Of a stretch of DNA of 64,000 bases, positions 25,411-34,096 are shown piece by piece (positions within the stretch are counted from its first letter, which is position 1; every line of letters begins with the position of its first letter). The DNA is taken from positions 4,459,001 through 4,523,000 of the forward strand of contig NZ_CP041191.1 of the NCBI RefSeq assembly GCF_006517275.1. Direction: 5' to 3'. The stretch is from Labrenzia sp. PHM005. Lineage in GTDB: Bacteria; Pseudomonadota; Alphaproteobacteria; Rhizobiales; Stappiaceae. Under the pieces are notes generated by a model. That model did not search any database and was not told the origin of the DNA. It worked only from the letters and a program-made list of their open reading frames with translations. Both the position numbers and the translations under genes were made by a program.

Positions 25411-26772
25411 TCATCCGACGATCTCTGCCTTGGCCTTGGCAATGGCCGCGATCAGCCGGTCGATGTCCTCGTCATTGGTCGCCCAGTTGGAGACGCTGAT
25501 CCGGAAACCCGTTTTTCCTTGCCAGGTGGCTGGCCCGAACCAGGCTTCGCCGCTGTTTTGAACATGCTCGGTGATCCGGGCACAGGCGTCTTCGTTTTTG
25601 GGCAACGTGACAAACACCTGATTGAAATGCACATCGTGCGGTACGGTAAACCCGAGGGCCGATAGATCGCCGGCAATGCGTTTTGCATGACCATGAAACC
25701 GGTCGACCATCTCGACAACCCCTGCCCGGCCAAGCGACAGCAGGGCTGCCCAGGTTTCCGCTCCGCGTGCCGAGCGGCTGAATTCCGGAGCACGGTCGGC
25801 CGGGTTCGGATCTGCGGCCGGAAGGTAAGACGCGCCGATAGCCATCGACGCCTGCATATCTTCCGGGTGCCTGCACAGCGCAAGACCGGAGTCGTAGGGT
25901 GTGTTCAATGTCTTGTGGGAATCGACCACCCAGCTGTCCGCGCCGTCCAATTTCTTCAGTTTGAAACCGGCCTCTTCGGACACCTTTGCCCAAAGACCGA
26001 AAGCCCCATCCACATGGAGCCACGCATTGGCAGCCCGGCATTTCTCCGCAAGGCCCTCGAATGGATCAAACGCGCCGGTACAGACGTTGCCTGCTTGCGC
26101 CAGTACCAACGTGCGTTCGTCGAGTTCGGGTACTTCATCCAGTTTCATCTGGCCCTGATCGTCTACGTCGACCCACTCTATGTCCTGTGTGCCTAGACCT
26201 GCCATGCGAAGGGATTTCAGGACGGTCGCATGGATTTCGCGGCCCGCCACAATGCGCAAACGCGGAGCGCCGATGAGGCCAGCGCCGCGTTCATGTCCTT
26301 GCCGCGACAGCAGCACATCGCGCGCGGTGACAATCAAAGCCATATTGGCCATGGTCGCGCCGCTGGTGAAGGCGCCATTGGTTCCTTCCGGCAGCCCCAA
26401 CAACTCAACGATCCAGGAAATCGCTGTTTCTTCCATCTGAACGACGGACGGGCCCGTCAGGCTGTCCGCGATCTGATCCCAGGCGGAGAGCAGGCTTCTG
26501 GCGGCGGACGCTGCCGGAAGAGCCCCGCCGATGACATAACCGAAGTACCGCCCGGCGGCCGACGCCACCGTCCCCTCCCCGCCAATTCCGGCCATCGTGT
26601 CGAGGATATTTTGGAGGGGCAGACCAGCCTCGGGCAACGATCTGTCGAGCTGCTGCAAACGGCTCAATTCCGGTTGAACCTGACGGTCAGAGAGCTGCTC
26701 CAGATAGCGCACACCGCGCTTCGCGCCTTCCAGATAGGCTTCAGACTGGACAATGAGCGGGGTCTTTTGCAT
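25411..26772 (-). CDS. PLP-dependent group II amino acid decarboxylase
   Basis: 453 residues. Type I PLP fold: the cofactor lysine lies in WVVDSHKTLNTPYDSG, the cofactor-stacking region is GAFTSGATMANMAL, and AWLHVDGAFGLWA contains the aspartate that binds the pyridine nitrogen. The sequence is that of the aromatic-L-amino-acid/tyrosine/glutamate decarboxylase group, but the exact amino acid cannot be read. Reaction expected: CO2 release giving an amine. The gene diverges from an ArsR-family regulator across 40 bp that contain a perfect inverted repeat, so it is probably repressed by that regulator. Confidence 0.85.
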   Translation of the reverse strand: MQKTPLIVQSEAYLEGAKRGVRYLEQLSDRQVQPELSRLQQLDRSLPEAGLPLQNILDTMAGIGGEGTVASAAGRYFGYVIGGALPAASAARSLLSAWDQIADSLTGPSVVQMEETAISWIVELLGLPEGTNGAFTSGATMANMALIVTARDVLLSRQGHERGAGLIGAPRLRIVAGREIHATVLKSLRMAGLGTQDIEWVDVDDQGQMKLDEVPELDERTLVLAQAGNVCTGAFDPFEGLAEKCRAANAWLHVDGAFGLWAKVSEEAGFKLKKLDGADSWVVDSHKTLNTPYDSGLALCRHPEDMQASMAIGASYLPAADPNPADRAPEFSRSARGAETWAALLSLGRAGVVEMVDRFHGHAKRIAGDLSALGFTVPHDVHFNQVFVTLPKNEDACARITEHVQNSGEAWFGPATWQGKTGFRISVSNWATNDEDIDRLIAAIAKAKAEIVG

Positions 26773-26790
26773 GATCGGCGCACCTTAACA

Positions 26791-26810
26791 ATATAGAAGA
26801 ATTTCTATAT
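26791..26810. promoter_or_regulatory. ArsR-type operator candidate
   Basis: ATATAGAA-GAAT-TTCTATAT is a perfect 8-4-8 inverted repeat. It occupies the middle of the 40-bp gap between the divergent decarboxylase and ArsR-family genes, as expected of an autoregulated operator controlling both. Confidence 0.7.
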
Positions 26811-26812
26811 AG

Positions 26813-27160
26813 ATGAATATCAATATAGATACAACAACAAGCTCTGCCATGTTGGCCGCATTGGCCAGTCCTGCCCGGCTACAAATCATGATTTGGCTTC
26901 TGGATCCCAGGCCGCATTTCCCGGAACAGCGCGATGGCGACCTTGTGGACGATGGCGTCTGCGTCGGCTTTATCACCGACAAGATTGGTCTCACCCAACC
27001 AACCGTCAGCTCTCACATGAAAAAGCTCGCTGACGCTGGTCTGGTAACGGGCAAAAAGCTCGGCAATTGGATGTTTTACAAACCCGACCGCAGCAAACTG
27101 GAAGCCCTTGGGCTTGCTCTATCGGATGCTGCCAGGAAAGATCCGAGCCCCAGGCTCTGA
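26813..27160 (+). CDS. ArsR-family transcriptional regulator
   Basis: 115 residues with a winged helix-turn-helix: LAALASPARLQIMIWLL is the typical N-terminal helix and IGLTQPTVSSHMKKLADAGLV the recognition helix region. The metal-type CxC of classical ArsR is absent, but a stretch rich in D, E and H (PHFPEQRDGDLVDDGVCVGF) is inserted before the recognition helix and could carry the effector site; one cysteine lies there. It diverges from the PLP decarboxylase and likely represses it and itself. The signal is unknown. Confidence 0.88.
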   Translation: MNINIDTTTSSAMLAALASPARLQIMIWLLDPRPHFPEQRDGDLVDDGVCVGFITDKIGLTQPTVSSHMKKLADAGLVTGKKLGNWMFYKPDRSKLEALGLALSDAARKDPSPRL

Positions 27161-27282
27161 CCGGTTGCTGGTTGCTGCAGTCTGATCCAAATGCCCCCTT
27201 GCCGCCGGTAATCGACTGGCATTAGGGTTGCCACAACTCACCCAGAAAATGCTTCACGCTTCAAATTCAGAAAGTTCTTCAA

Positions 27283-27711
27283 ATGACCGCACCTGTCTAT
27301 GACGATCAAAATGTCTTTGCAAAAATCATGCGCGGCGAAATCCCAAGCCACACGGTTTACGAAGACGAAAAAACCCTTGTGATCATGGATATCATGCCGC
27401 GTGGCGACGGCCATATTCTGGTGATCCCGAAGGCGCCTTCGCGCAACATATTCGATATTGCAGCGGAAGATCTCAATGCGGTTATGGCCACTGTTCAGAA
27501 AATGGCACATGCCGTGATCAAGGCATTCGATGCCAATGGCACCACTATTCAGCAGTTTTCAGAGCCTGCCGGCGGCCAGGTGGTGTTCCACACACATGTG
27601 CATGTCATCCCGCGCTTTGATGGAGTCAAACTACGCCCGCACACCGGTGAAATGGCGGATAACGAGGTTTTGGCAGCCAATGCCGAAAAAATCCGTGCTG
27701 CGTTGGCGTAA
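27283..27711 (+). CDS. HIT-family protein (HinT-like nucleotide hydrolase)
   Basis: 142 residues, soluble. It starts TAPVYDDQNVFAKIMRGEIP and has the HIT motif HTHVHVIPRF near residue 105 (HxHxH), with GDGHILVIPK earlier. HIT proteins of the HinT type hydrolyse adenosine phosphoramidates and related nucleotides. The gene stands alone, followed about 110 nt later by a strong hairpin that precedes the MFS gene. Confidence 0.92.
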   Translation: MTAPVYDDQNVFAKIMRGEIPSHTVYEDEKTLVIMDIMPRGDGHILVIPKAPSRNIFDIAAEDLNAVMATVQKMAHAVIKAFDANGTTIQQFSEPAGGQVVFHTHVHVIPRFDGVKLRPHTGEMADNEVLAANAEKIRAALA

Positions 27712-27823
27712 CAAAGGATCCGTTTACTGGAAGGCGGTGAACTCAAACCCGCTCAACGAAGAACCAACTTTCCAGAGCTTATATCAGCCGCACCTCTTTT
27801 TATGATCCGGCCCGATTGTTAAG

Positions 27824-27857
27824 AGTGCTCCAGACGCCAACCCTGGAGCACTTTTTG
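27824..27857 (+). terminator. hairpin with T tract after the HIT gene, holding the next gene's RBS
   Basis: AGTGCTCCAG (27824-27833) pairs perfectly with CTGGAGCACT (27843-27852) and is followed by TTTTT. It has the shape of a rho-independent terminator. The 3' arm contains GGAG, which is correctly spaced for a TTG start at 27855. Confidence 0.75.
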
Positions 27858-29189
27858 TTTTCTGTCCTTAGCAACAGGCCCTACCGGCATTTGTTCTTTG
27901 CGCAGGTCATTGCGCTGTTCGGCACCGGGCTGATGACCGTGGCACTGGCCCTGCTTGCTTATGATTTGGCAGGAGGAAACGCCGGGGTCGTGCTCGGCAC
28001 TGCACTGACAATCAAAATGGTTGTCTATGTGACCTTGAGCCCGGTTGCGGCCGGGTTTGCAGCCCGCTTTCCCAGACGCGGTTTTCTGGTCTTTCTTGAT
28101 CTGGTGCGCGCAGGAACTGCTCTGGCCTTACCCTTTGTCGATGCGGTCTGGCAAATCTATGTGCTGATCGCGATCCTGCAATCAGCATCAGCTGCCTTCA
28201 CACCAACCTTTCAAGCCACCATTCCCGATATTCTGACCGATGAGGATGACTATACCAACGCCTTGTCGCTGTCGCGCATGGCCTATGATTTTGAGAACTT
28301 GCTCAGTCCCATAGCCGCCGCCCTTCTGGTCAGCCTGATCGGTTTTCACTGGTTGTTTGCCGGAACCGCCGCTGGTTTTCTTCTATCTGCCGTCCTGGTC
28401 ATAACGGCAGCTGTGCCAGCATCCCAAGCAATTTCAAACACCGCACCGCTTGAGCGCATTAAGCGGGGGTTGGCGATTTACCTAAAAACTCCGCGCCTGA
28501 AAGGGTTACTGGCGCTGAACCTCACCGTAGCGGCGGCCGGGTCCATGGTTATCGTCAACAGTGTGGTGGTCGTCAAAGCCCAGTTGGGCCTCAGCGATGC
28601 TCACCTGGCGCTCTCCATGGCAGCTTATGGCGGCGGCTCAATGCTGGCCGCGCTGGTCATGCCGAAGGTCTTGAAGCAATTGCCCGAGCGGTCCGTTATG
28701 ATCTCCGCTGCGGCCGCATTGCCCCTTGCACTGTTTGTCTTCGCCATCCTTACGGTGAGTTTGCCAGAATCGGCAATTTGGCCCGCCCTTCTTGTGATCT
28801 GGGTCTGGATGGGAGCCTGCATGTCTGGCGTTCTCGTCCCAACCGGCCGCCTCTTGCGCAATTCTGCTCACTCAGAAGACCGGCCACAGGTGTTTGCTGC
28901 TCAGTTTGCGCTTTCCCATGCCTGCTGGCTAGTCGCTTATCCGCTTGCCGGCTGGCTCGGCAGCACAATGCCTCTTTCCCAAACTGTACTGGTCTTGGGC
29001 GCAATTTCAGTTCCAGGCGTCCTTGTAGCGGTCCGCCTCTGGCCCCGAAAGGATCCAAGTTTTCTGGTTCACGACCATCCGGACCTACCACCGGATCATC
29101 CGCATTTGCAGGAAATTGACGACAAACGCCATGGACATGACTTTGTCATCGACAGCCTTCACCCCAACTGGCCGGACCGCCACCACTAG
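27855..29189 (+). CDS. major facilitator superfamily (EntS-like) exporter
   Basis: 444 residues with about 12 hydrophobic helices. It opens with the family pattern SNRPYRHLFFAQVIALFGTG, followed by the cytosolic loop GFAARFPRRGFLVF. The tail of about 40 residues after the last helix is His/Asp/Pro rich (DHPDLPPDHPHLQE). I use the TTG at 27855 because the frame further upstream (TTG at 27816) crosses a terminator-shaped hairpin; GGAG lies 6 nt before 27855. The substrate is unknown; relatives export siderophores or drugs. The stop TAG comes from the inserted 267-bp element. Confidence 0.85.
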   Translation: MFSVLSNRPYRHLFFAQVIALFGTGLMTVALALLAYDLAGGNAGVVLGTALTIKMVVYVTLSPVAAGFAARFPRRGFLVFLDLVRAGTALALPFVDAVWQIYVLIAILQSASAAFTPTFQATIPDILTDEDDYTNALSLSRMAYDFENLLSPIAAALLVSLIGFHWLFAGTAAGFLLSAVLVITAAVPASQAISNTAPLERIKRGLAIYLKTPRLKGLLALNLTVAAAGSMVIVNSVVVVKAQLGLSDAHLALSMAAYGGGSMLAALVMPKVLKQLPERSVMISAAAALPLALFVFAILTVSLPESAIWPALLVIWVWMGACMSGVLVPTGRLLRNSAHSEDRPQVFAAQFALSHACWLVAYPLAGWLGSTMPLSQTVLVLGAISVPGVLVAVRLWPRKDPSFLVHDHPDLPPDHPHLQEIDDKRHGHDFVIDSLHPNWPDRHH

Positions 29190-29453
29190 AGCGCCGGGCG
29201 AAAACGTGAAAACGTTTGATAGTTTTGGGCGATTTATCCGGATAGGCGCGGCACGCAGCGCGATGCGGGGCATCGGGCAAGAGGTGCAACGCAGTCGGTG
29301 GATCGCCCAAAGCCACCCGGAGGGCCTCGTCTCATTGGCCTGCTGACGTGCATTGGCCCGCCCTTATGGTGCCAGCACCACTACGGGCGTCCCGCCTTGC
29401 CTGCACACAAATGAGACGGGTCAAACGCTTCCACGATTTCGCCCGGCGCTCTA
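29187..29453. mobile_element. 267-bp MITE-like element, copy 2
   Basis: Starts with the TAG stop of the MFS gene and ends at GCTCTA. The ends are GAGCGCCGGGCG and CGCCCGGCGCTC with TA on both sides; inverted similarity extends about 30 bp with few mismatches. Same length and orientation relative to the upstream gene as copy 1 at 20070-20336, to which it is largely identical. No coding capacity. Confidence 0.87.
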
Positions 29454-29561
29454 ATTTCCGAAACCGGAACTTCGCCTGTAGACTGCTCCACTAAAGTTCC
29501 GCTGGTCGCACACCGTCTATGGATCTACGGTTTGTGAGTTGGAAGATTTAGAGGCTTTTGC

Positions 29562-30248
29562 TTGTTCCTGATACAAGTTCGATTTTGGATTGTTGTTTTG
29601 ACCGCGCTGTGTTCTCCAATCAGCGTGAGTGCCGACACTGTGACACTCTACACCGCAGAACTTCCGGGACTTCACCAATCCGACGGATCTGGCAAATATG
29701 ATGTTTTTCTGAACAAAGCTGCCGCGGTTGCCGGTGTTGACTTGAAGATTATTTATTGGCCGGTGGCGCGGGCGATCACGGCCTTCCAGAATTGCGAGAA
29801 CTGTTGCGCGAACCCTTGCACCCAGGCGCCCGGAATTGATTATTGCGAAGGCGCAAACCTCTCCAAGCCTCTGTCCGTGTCCCGGCTCTATGTTTTTACC
29901 GGATCCAGCAAGGACCCCATCAGCGATCTAGCGACGTTGAAGGGAAAAACTGTCGGAAAGCTTCAGGGTATGCAAATCGGCGAAGCGGTTCCTGCCGCTG
30001 GCTCCAATTTGATCGAAATTGCAGACATCGCTTCCGCCTTGCAGATGCTGGACCTGGGCCGGCTTGACGCCTTTGCTGCCTGGACGCCGGATATCTTCAA
30101 CTACCTTTCCCAAAACAATCTCCCGCCGCTCTCTTATGTGGCCGAAGCGCCCGTTTTGACGGTCAGTGAGCACCTCGGCTGCAAAGGACTTACGGGCCAA
30201 AAACTGATCGATGCGGCCAACGCGTTACGTTTCCGTTTGCTCAACTGA
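29562..30248 (+). CDS. secreted substrate-binding-protein-like (SBP family 3) protein
   Basis: 228 residues; the start TTG at 29562 is preceded by GAGG at 7 nt. A signal peptide (IVVLTALCSPISVSA) is followed by a periplasmic binding-protein domain: LYTAELPGLH, GKYDVFLNKAAAVAGVDLKI, LKGKTVGKLQGMQIGEAVP, and IADIASALQMLDLGRLDAF. Several cysteines cluster at NCENCCANPCTQAPGIDYC, unusual for this family and possibly disulfide-bonded. No ABC permease or ATPase is nearby. It could be an orphan sensor-type or uptake component; ligand unknown. Confidence 0.75.
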   Translation: MFLIQVRFWIVVLTALCSPISVSADTVTLYTAELPGLHQSDGSGKYDVFLNKAAAVAGVDLKIIYWPVARAITAFQNCENCCANPCTQAPGIDYCEGANLSKPLSVSRLYVFTGSSKDPISDLATLKGKTVGKLQGMQIGEAVPAAGSNLIEIADIASALQMLDLGRLDAFAAWTPDIFNYLSQNNLPPLSYVAEAPVLTVSEHLGCKGLTGQKLIDAANALRFRLLN

Positions 30249-30301
30249 TTTTGTAATAGTCAATTTCCCTCGCTGGGCCATGAATGACATTAGACAGTGG
30301 G

Positions 30302-30928
30302 CTAACAGTCGACGGCCTGAAGAAGCGGGTGCCACTGGCCTCTCACTTCGTGGTCTTTGGTGTCGTGTTGATCGAAGACCGCAGTTCCGGCCGCCGCGTG
30401 GCGGGCATAAAGCACCCGGTCTGAAATCCGGCAGAGCACCGGATACCCCTTCTTTGAAAGCGTGTGTTCCAAATCGGCCACTTGATTCGAGCGTTTGTTG
30501 ATGCGGTTGGCGACAACATGAATGTCCGCCTTGCCCTTGCGCACCCGTTTGATGTCCGAGATGTCATCGAGAAACTTCAAGGTGGCGTTCCAGTCAAAAG
30601 CGGAGGCCAGCACTGGCACCACGATATCGGACGCTTCGGCAATCAAGGTCTTGGCGAGTTCAGAACGCAAGCCACCCGGACCATCGATTACGATCGCGTC
30701 TAGCCCTTTGCCCTTATCACCGATGGCATTTTCCTTGCTCCAATTCAGGCTTTCGATCGCCACCAGGTTTTTCGGACGGCGTTTGGTCCAGGACAAGCTC
30801 GATTTCTGCCGGTCTGCGTCTGCCAGGGCGACATCCTCACCGCGCGCAGCAAGCGCCACCGCCAAATTCGTTGCGAGTGTTGTTTTGCCGCATCCGCCCT
30901 TTGAATTGACCACCAGGATCTTGCGCAT
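30302..30928 (-). CDS. orphan ParA/MinD-type ATPase
   Basis: 208 residues from the ATG at 30928 (GGAGGACCGGA upstream). Deviant Walker A NSKGGCGKTT near residue 8, VALADADRQKSSLSWTKRR (Walker A' region), and IVIDGPGGL as Walker B. It is a small ParA-type ATPase, without the N-terminal helix-turn-helix of plasmid ParA, and lies alone: no ParB or parS-type repeat is visible nearby. Such orphans position proteins, chemoreceptors or chromosomes in alphaproteobacteria. The cargo cannot be inferred. It diverges from rnd. Confidence 0.85.
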   Translation of the reverse strand: MRKILVVNSKGGCGKTTLATNLAVALAARGEDVALADADRQKSSLSWTKRRPKNLVAIESLNWSKENAIGDKGKGLDAIVIDGPGGLRSELAKTLIAEASDIVVPVLASAFDWNATLKFLDDISDIKRVRKGKADIHVVANRINKRSNQVADLEHTLSKKGYPVLCRISDRVLYARHAAAGTAVFDQHDTKDHEVRGQWHPLLQAVDC

Positions 30929-31070
30929 TCCGGTCCTCCACCTCTTTTTGTTATCCGCTACCCCACAGCACCATAGGCGCACTCATTGCACCCTTACAAG
31001 ACTTGCCGCAGCAATTGCCGCCATTTCGTGGCGACAAGGCGGCAGAACTCGGGTATAGCTTTCGATCACC

Positions 31071-32255
31071 ATGGAAGTGATTACAAAAACAAAAGACCTT
31101 GCCGCTGCCTGTCAGCAGCTTGCTACCAACGACTTCGTCACTGTCGACACGGAGTTCCTCCGCGAAACCACCTTCTGGCCCAAGCTGTGCGTCATCCAGA
31201 TGGCAGGGCCGGATATGGCGTTTATCGTTGATGCGCTGGCGGAAGGCCTTGATCTCGCCCCCTTTTTCGACCTTATGCGCGACGAGAATGTGACAAAGGT
31301 GTTTCATGCCGCGCGTCAGGACATTGAGATCATCTACCATCTCGGCGGATTGATCCCGGCGCCTCTGTTCGATTCTCAGGTGGCCGCGATGGTCTGCGGC
31401 TTTGGCGATTCCATTTCCTATGATCAGCTTGTCTACAAAGTCACCGGCGCCCGGATCGACAAGTCTTCGCGCTTTACCGATTGGGCCCGGCGGCCATTGA
31501 CCGCCAAACAACTCGATTACGCGCTGGCCGACGTCACCCATTTGCGCGAAGCCTATCAGTTCCTAAAAGCCAATCTGGCTGAACAGAACCGGACCCATTG
31601 GGTGCAGGACGAGATGAAGGTGCTGACATCGGTTGGCACCTACCGAACAGATCCGGACCAAGCGTGGAAACGGCTCAAGCTGCGGGTGCGCAAGCCCATT
31701 GAACTTGCTGTGATGATGGAAGTCGCTGCCTGGCGAGAAACCGAAGCTCAGACCCGCAATGTGCCGCGCAGCCGGGTGATCAAGGACGACGCAATCTATG
31801 AACTTGCCGCCCAGCAGCCGGCAAACCCAGAAGCCTTAGGGCGTCTCAGAACCATCCCACGCGGATTTGAGCGGTCCCGCAGCGCTGACGACATTCTGAA
31901 GGCCGTCCGACGCGCTTTGGACATTCCAAAATCAGACCTGCCGAAATTGCCAAAAGGCCGTCAAGCGCCGGATGGATCTGCAGCAGCGGTTGATCTTCTG
32001 AAGGTCTTGCTGAAGCTGATCAGCGAAGCCCAAGGTGTTGCCGCCAAGGTCATTGCGACCGTCGATGATCTGGAAAAAATTGCAGCCGACGACAATGCCG
32101 ATGTGGCCGCGTTAAAAGGTTGGCGCCGGGAGCTGTTTGGGGAAACCGCGCTGAAACTCAAACGCGGAGAAGTTGCTTTGGCCTTCCAGAACCGTCAGAT
32201 CACCATTCTGGAACAAACGCAGGCTAAGGCCGACGCGACCGAGGCGGCGGAGTAA
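31071..32255 (+). CDS. rnd: ribonuclease D
   Basis: 394 residues. The DEDD exonuclease motifs are visible: VTVDTEFLRETTFWPKLCV (motif I with D-x-E), FHAARQDIEIIYHL (motif II), and LDYALADVTHLREAY (motif III with Y-x3-D). An HRDC-like helical domain follows (AWRETEAQTRNVPRSRVIKD). The enzyme trims tRNA precursors and other RNAs 3'-5'. The gene converges with ppx, with a 41-nt gap. Confidence 0.93.
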   Translation: MEVITKTKDLAAACQQLATNDFVTVDTEFLRETTFWPKLCVIQMAGPDMAFIVDALAEGLDLAPFFDLMRDENVTKVFHAARQDIEIIYHLGGLIPAPLFDSQVAAMVCGFGDSISYDQLVYKVTGARIDKSSRFTDWARRPLTAKQLDYALADVTHLREAYQFLKANLAEQNRTHWVQDEMKVLTSVGTYRTDPDQAWKRLKLRVRKPIELAVMMEVAAWRETEAQTRNVPRSRVIKDDAIYELAAQQPANPEALGRLRTIPRGFERSRSADDILKAVRRALDIPKSDLPKLPKGRQAPDGSAAAVDLLKVLLKLISEAQGVAAKVIATVDDLEKIAADDNADVAALKGWRRELFGETALKLKRGEVALAFQNRQITILEQTQAKADATEAAE

Positions 32256-32296
32256 CCGCCGCCCCGCGAATACGACAGACAACGTAGGATCTTGCC

Positions 32297-33820
32297 TTAG
32301 ATCCCGCCTCTGACAGTGATCGGAACTTCGATCACCTTGGACAACTGCGCAATCCGCTTGCGCAGCCGTTCGCCGTCAAGATCGGCCAGATCTGGGCCAA
32401 GATCGAGGATCAGTTTGTCGTCTTCCTTGTAGATCCCGACTTTCGGCAGCATTCCGCTCATCGATGCACTTAAGAGTGAGGCGACCCGCAAAGTTGCTCC
32501 AAGCACTTTGCCTCGGATCCGCAAACGGTCGGTGAACAGTTTCCGGATCAAGGATGACAATGCCCCTTCGCGAAGGCCCTGATGACGGTAGAACACGGCC
32601 GCTGCAAGATACGCCCGGCTGGCATGATCCAGGCCGACAAAGGACGCGTTGGAGATTATGTTAAGGCTCTGCTCGCCCCGGTAGTCCGGATGCGCCCGCC
32701 AGCCGATGTCCGACAAAAGACAGGCCGCATGCCGCAGCCGCATTTCGTTGGCGGTCTCTTCGATGGAAAGCACCTTGAACAGGGTATCTGACCAGGCAAT
32801 CAGCTCTTCAGCGTGCTGCGGCGAGCGGGCACGCAATTCGCAAAGTTCCCGGGCAGCCTCAATCACCGGATCCTGTGCCTGCATGTCTGGCGGTAGTTGC
32901 GCGTGCAGCAGACCTTCACGAACTCCTGTCGCGGAGAATATCAGCCGTTCGGCCTTCATCGCCGACAAAACCTGTTCAAGCACAACAGCGCCGATCGGAA
33001 CCAATGGCCGGCGCTGTTTCGAAACAACTTCGGCCCGTTCAATTCCTTCAAGGTCTGGAACCGCAATCTTCCGGCAGAACGCGATCGCTTCTTCCGCACT
33101 GATTTCGTAGTTGTGCATCACATGCAGCGGGTATTTGTTTTGCATCAGATGCAAACGGCCAAGCGACCGCCACGTTCCGCCAACCGCATAAAACGTCCGT
33201 TCGCCAGGCGGCAACTCGGGCCAATTGAAATCTTTCAATGCGTTTTCCGTGATGTCACGGGCTGCGGCAATGCTGCCGCCCGCCATCTCCGATAGGCGTA
33301 GACCACCGAGCGGGAACGTCATGCCAATGCCCGGCCCGTTCCCATCAATTTCAACAAGCTCCAGACTGCCGCCACCCATATCACCGACAAGGCCGCGCGG
33401 CTGCCAGAAACCGGCCGTAACACCGAGTGCAGAAAAATAAGCTTCTTCGTTGCCGTCGAGAATCCGGACCGGCGCGCCCAAAATGGCCTCGACGTCTTCT
33501 ACAAAGTCCGGCCCGTTTTCAGCGTCCCGGGTTGCGGCTGTGGCAACGATATAGATCTCTTGGCAGCCCGTATGCTGGATAAGCGCCCGGAACCGGACGA
33601 GTTCGGCAAGAGCAATCTTTACCGAACCGTCGGCAAGCTGTCCGGTGGCAGCAACACCGCGTCCGAGACCAGCCAAGAGCTTTTCGTTGAACAGCATCGT
33701 TGGCGTGCGGGCTTTGCGCTCGTATATGACCAGGCGTACAGAGTTGGACCCGATATCGACCACAGCAATCGGGCCGGTGCCGTTGAGCCGACCGCGTGCC
33801 GGCTGATGGTTGGATGACAT
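32297..33820 (-). CDS. ppx: exopolyphosphatase / guanosine pentaphosphate phosphatase family (Ppx/GppA)
   Basis: 507 residues in the actin-like Ppx/GppA fold: IAVVDIGSNSVRLVIYER at the start, IVATAATRDAENG, ILDGNEEAYFSALGV, LVGDMGGGSLELVEI, and a C-terminal HD-type helical region (LLSDIGWRAHPDYRGEQ). It cleaves terminal phosphate from polyphosphate or pppGpp. It lies 276 nt downstream of ppk on the same strand, so synthesis and degradation genes are side by side, possibly as separate transcription units. Confidence 0.92.
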   Translation of the reverse strand: MSSNHQPARGRLNGTGPIAVVDIGSNSVRLVIYERKARTPTMLFNEKLLAGLGRGVAATGQLADGSVKIALAELVRFRALIQHTGCQEIYIVATAATRDAENGPDFVEDVEAILGAPVRILDGNEEAYFSALGVTAGFWQPRGLVGDMGGGSLELVEIDGNGPGIGMTFPLGGLRLSEMAGGSIAAARDITENALKDFNWPELPPGERTFYAVGGTWRSLGRLHLMQNKYPLHVMHNYEISAEEAIAFCRKIAVPDLEGIERAEVVSKQRRPLVPIGAVVLEQVLSAMKAERLIFSATGVREGLLHAQLPPDMQAQDPVIEAARELCELRARSPQHAEELIAWSDTLFKVLSIEETANEMRLRHAACLLSDIGWRAHPDYRGEQSLNIISNASFVGLDHASRAYLAAAVFYRHQGLREGALSSLIRKLFTDRLRIRGKVLGATLRVASLLSASMSGMLPKVGIYKEDDKLILDLGPDLADLDGERLRKRIAQLSKVIEVPITVRGGI

Positions 33821-34012
33821 CCTAAAGCAATCCTCGGCCTTGTCGCTTCATTAGAGCCCTTAAGGTCTGACCTTTGCTGCCAAACAGTTTCCTGTTCTGG
33901 CCATTGAAACCCTGGGAACATTCACCCTCTTGCAGCTGGCGATCATTCCCAGCCCGACCTGCTATTCTCTTCATACTCACACGCGGTTAAAAAAGGAGGA
34001 AAATCTGCTTTG

Positions 34013-34089
34013 TGCGCCAACCCGCCGCACAGCCAGAGAGTGTGACGGTGCAGACACGAACGTCTGCCGGTGTTTTTTCAAGCACTTGA
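34013..34089 (+). CDS. possible 25-residue mini-ORF in the ppk-ppx gap
   Basis: GTG at 34013 follows an AAGGAGG sequence at 33994-34000, and the frame reads VRQPAAQPESVTVQTRTSAG before ending at TGA 34087-34089. Its 3' half overlaps a GCAGAC/GTCTGC hairpin followed by six T. It lies on the strand opposite ppk and ppx. It may be a small transcribed unit or chance. Confidence 0.2.
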
Positions 34090-34096
34090 GCTGGAC

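Noticed and set aside
27816..27854. Upstream TTG start for the MFS exporter
   Set aside because: This segment forms the terminator-shaped hairpin after the HIT gene; TTG at 27855 has better spacing to GGAG.
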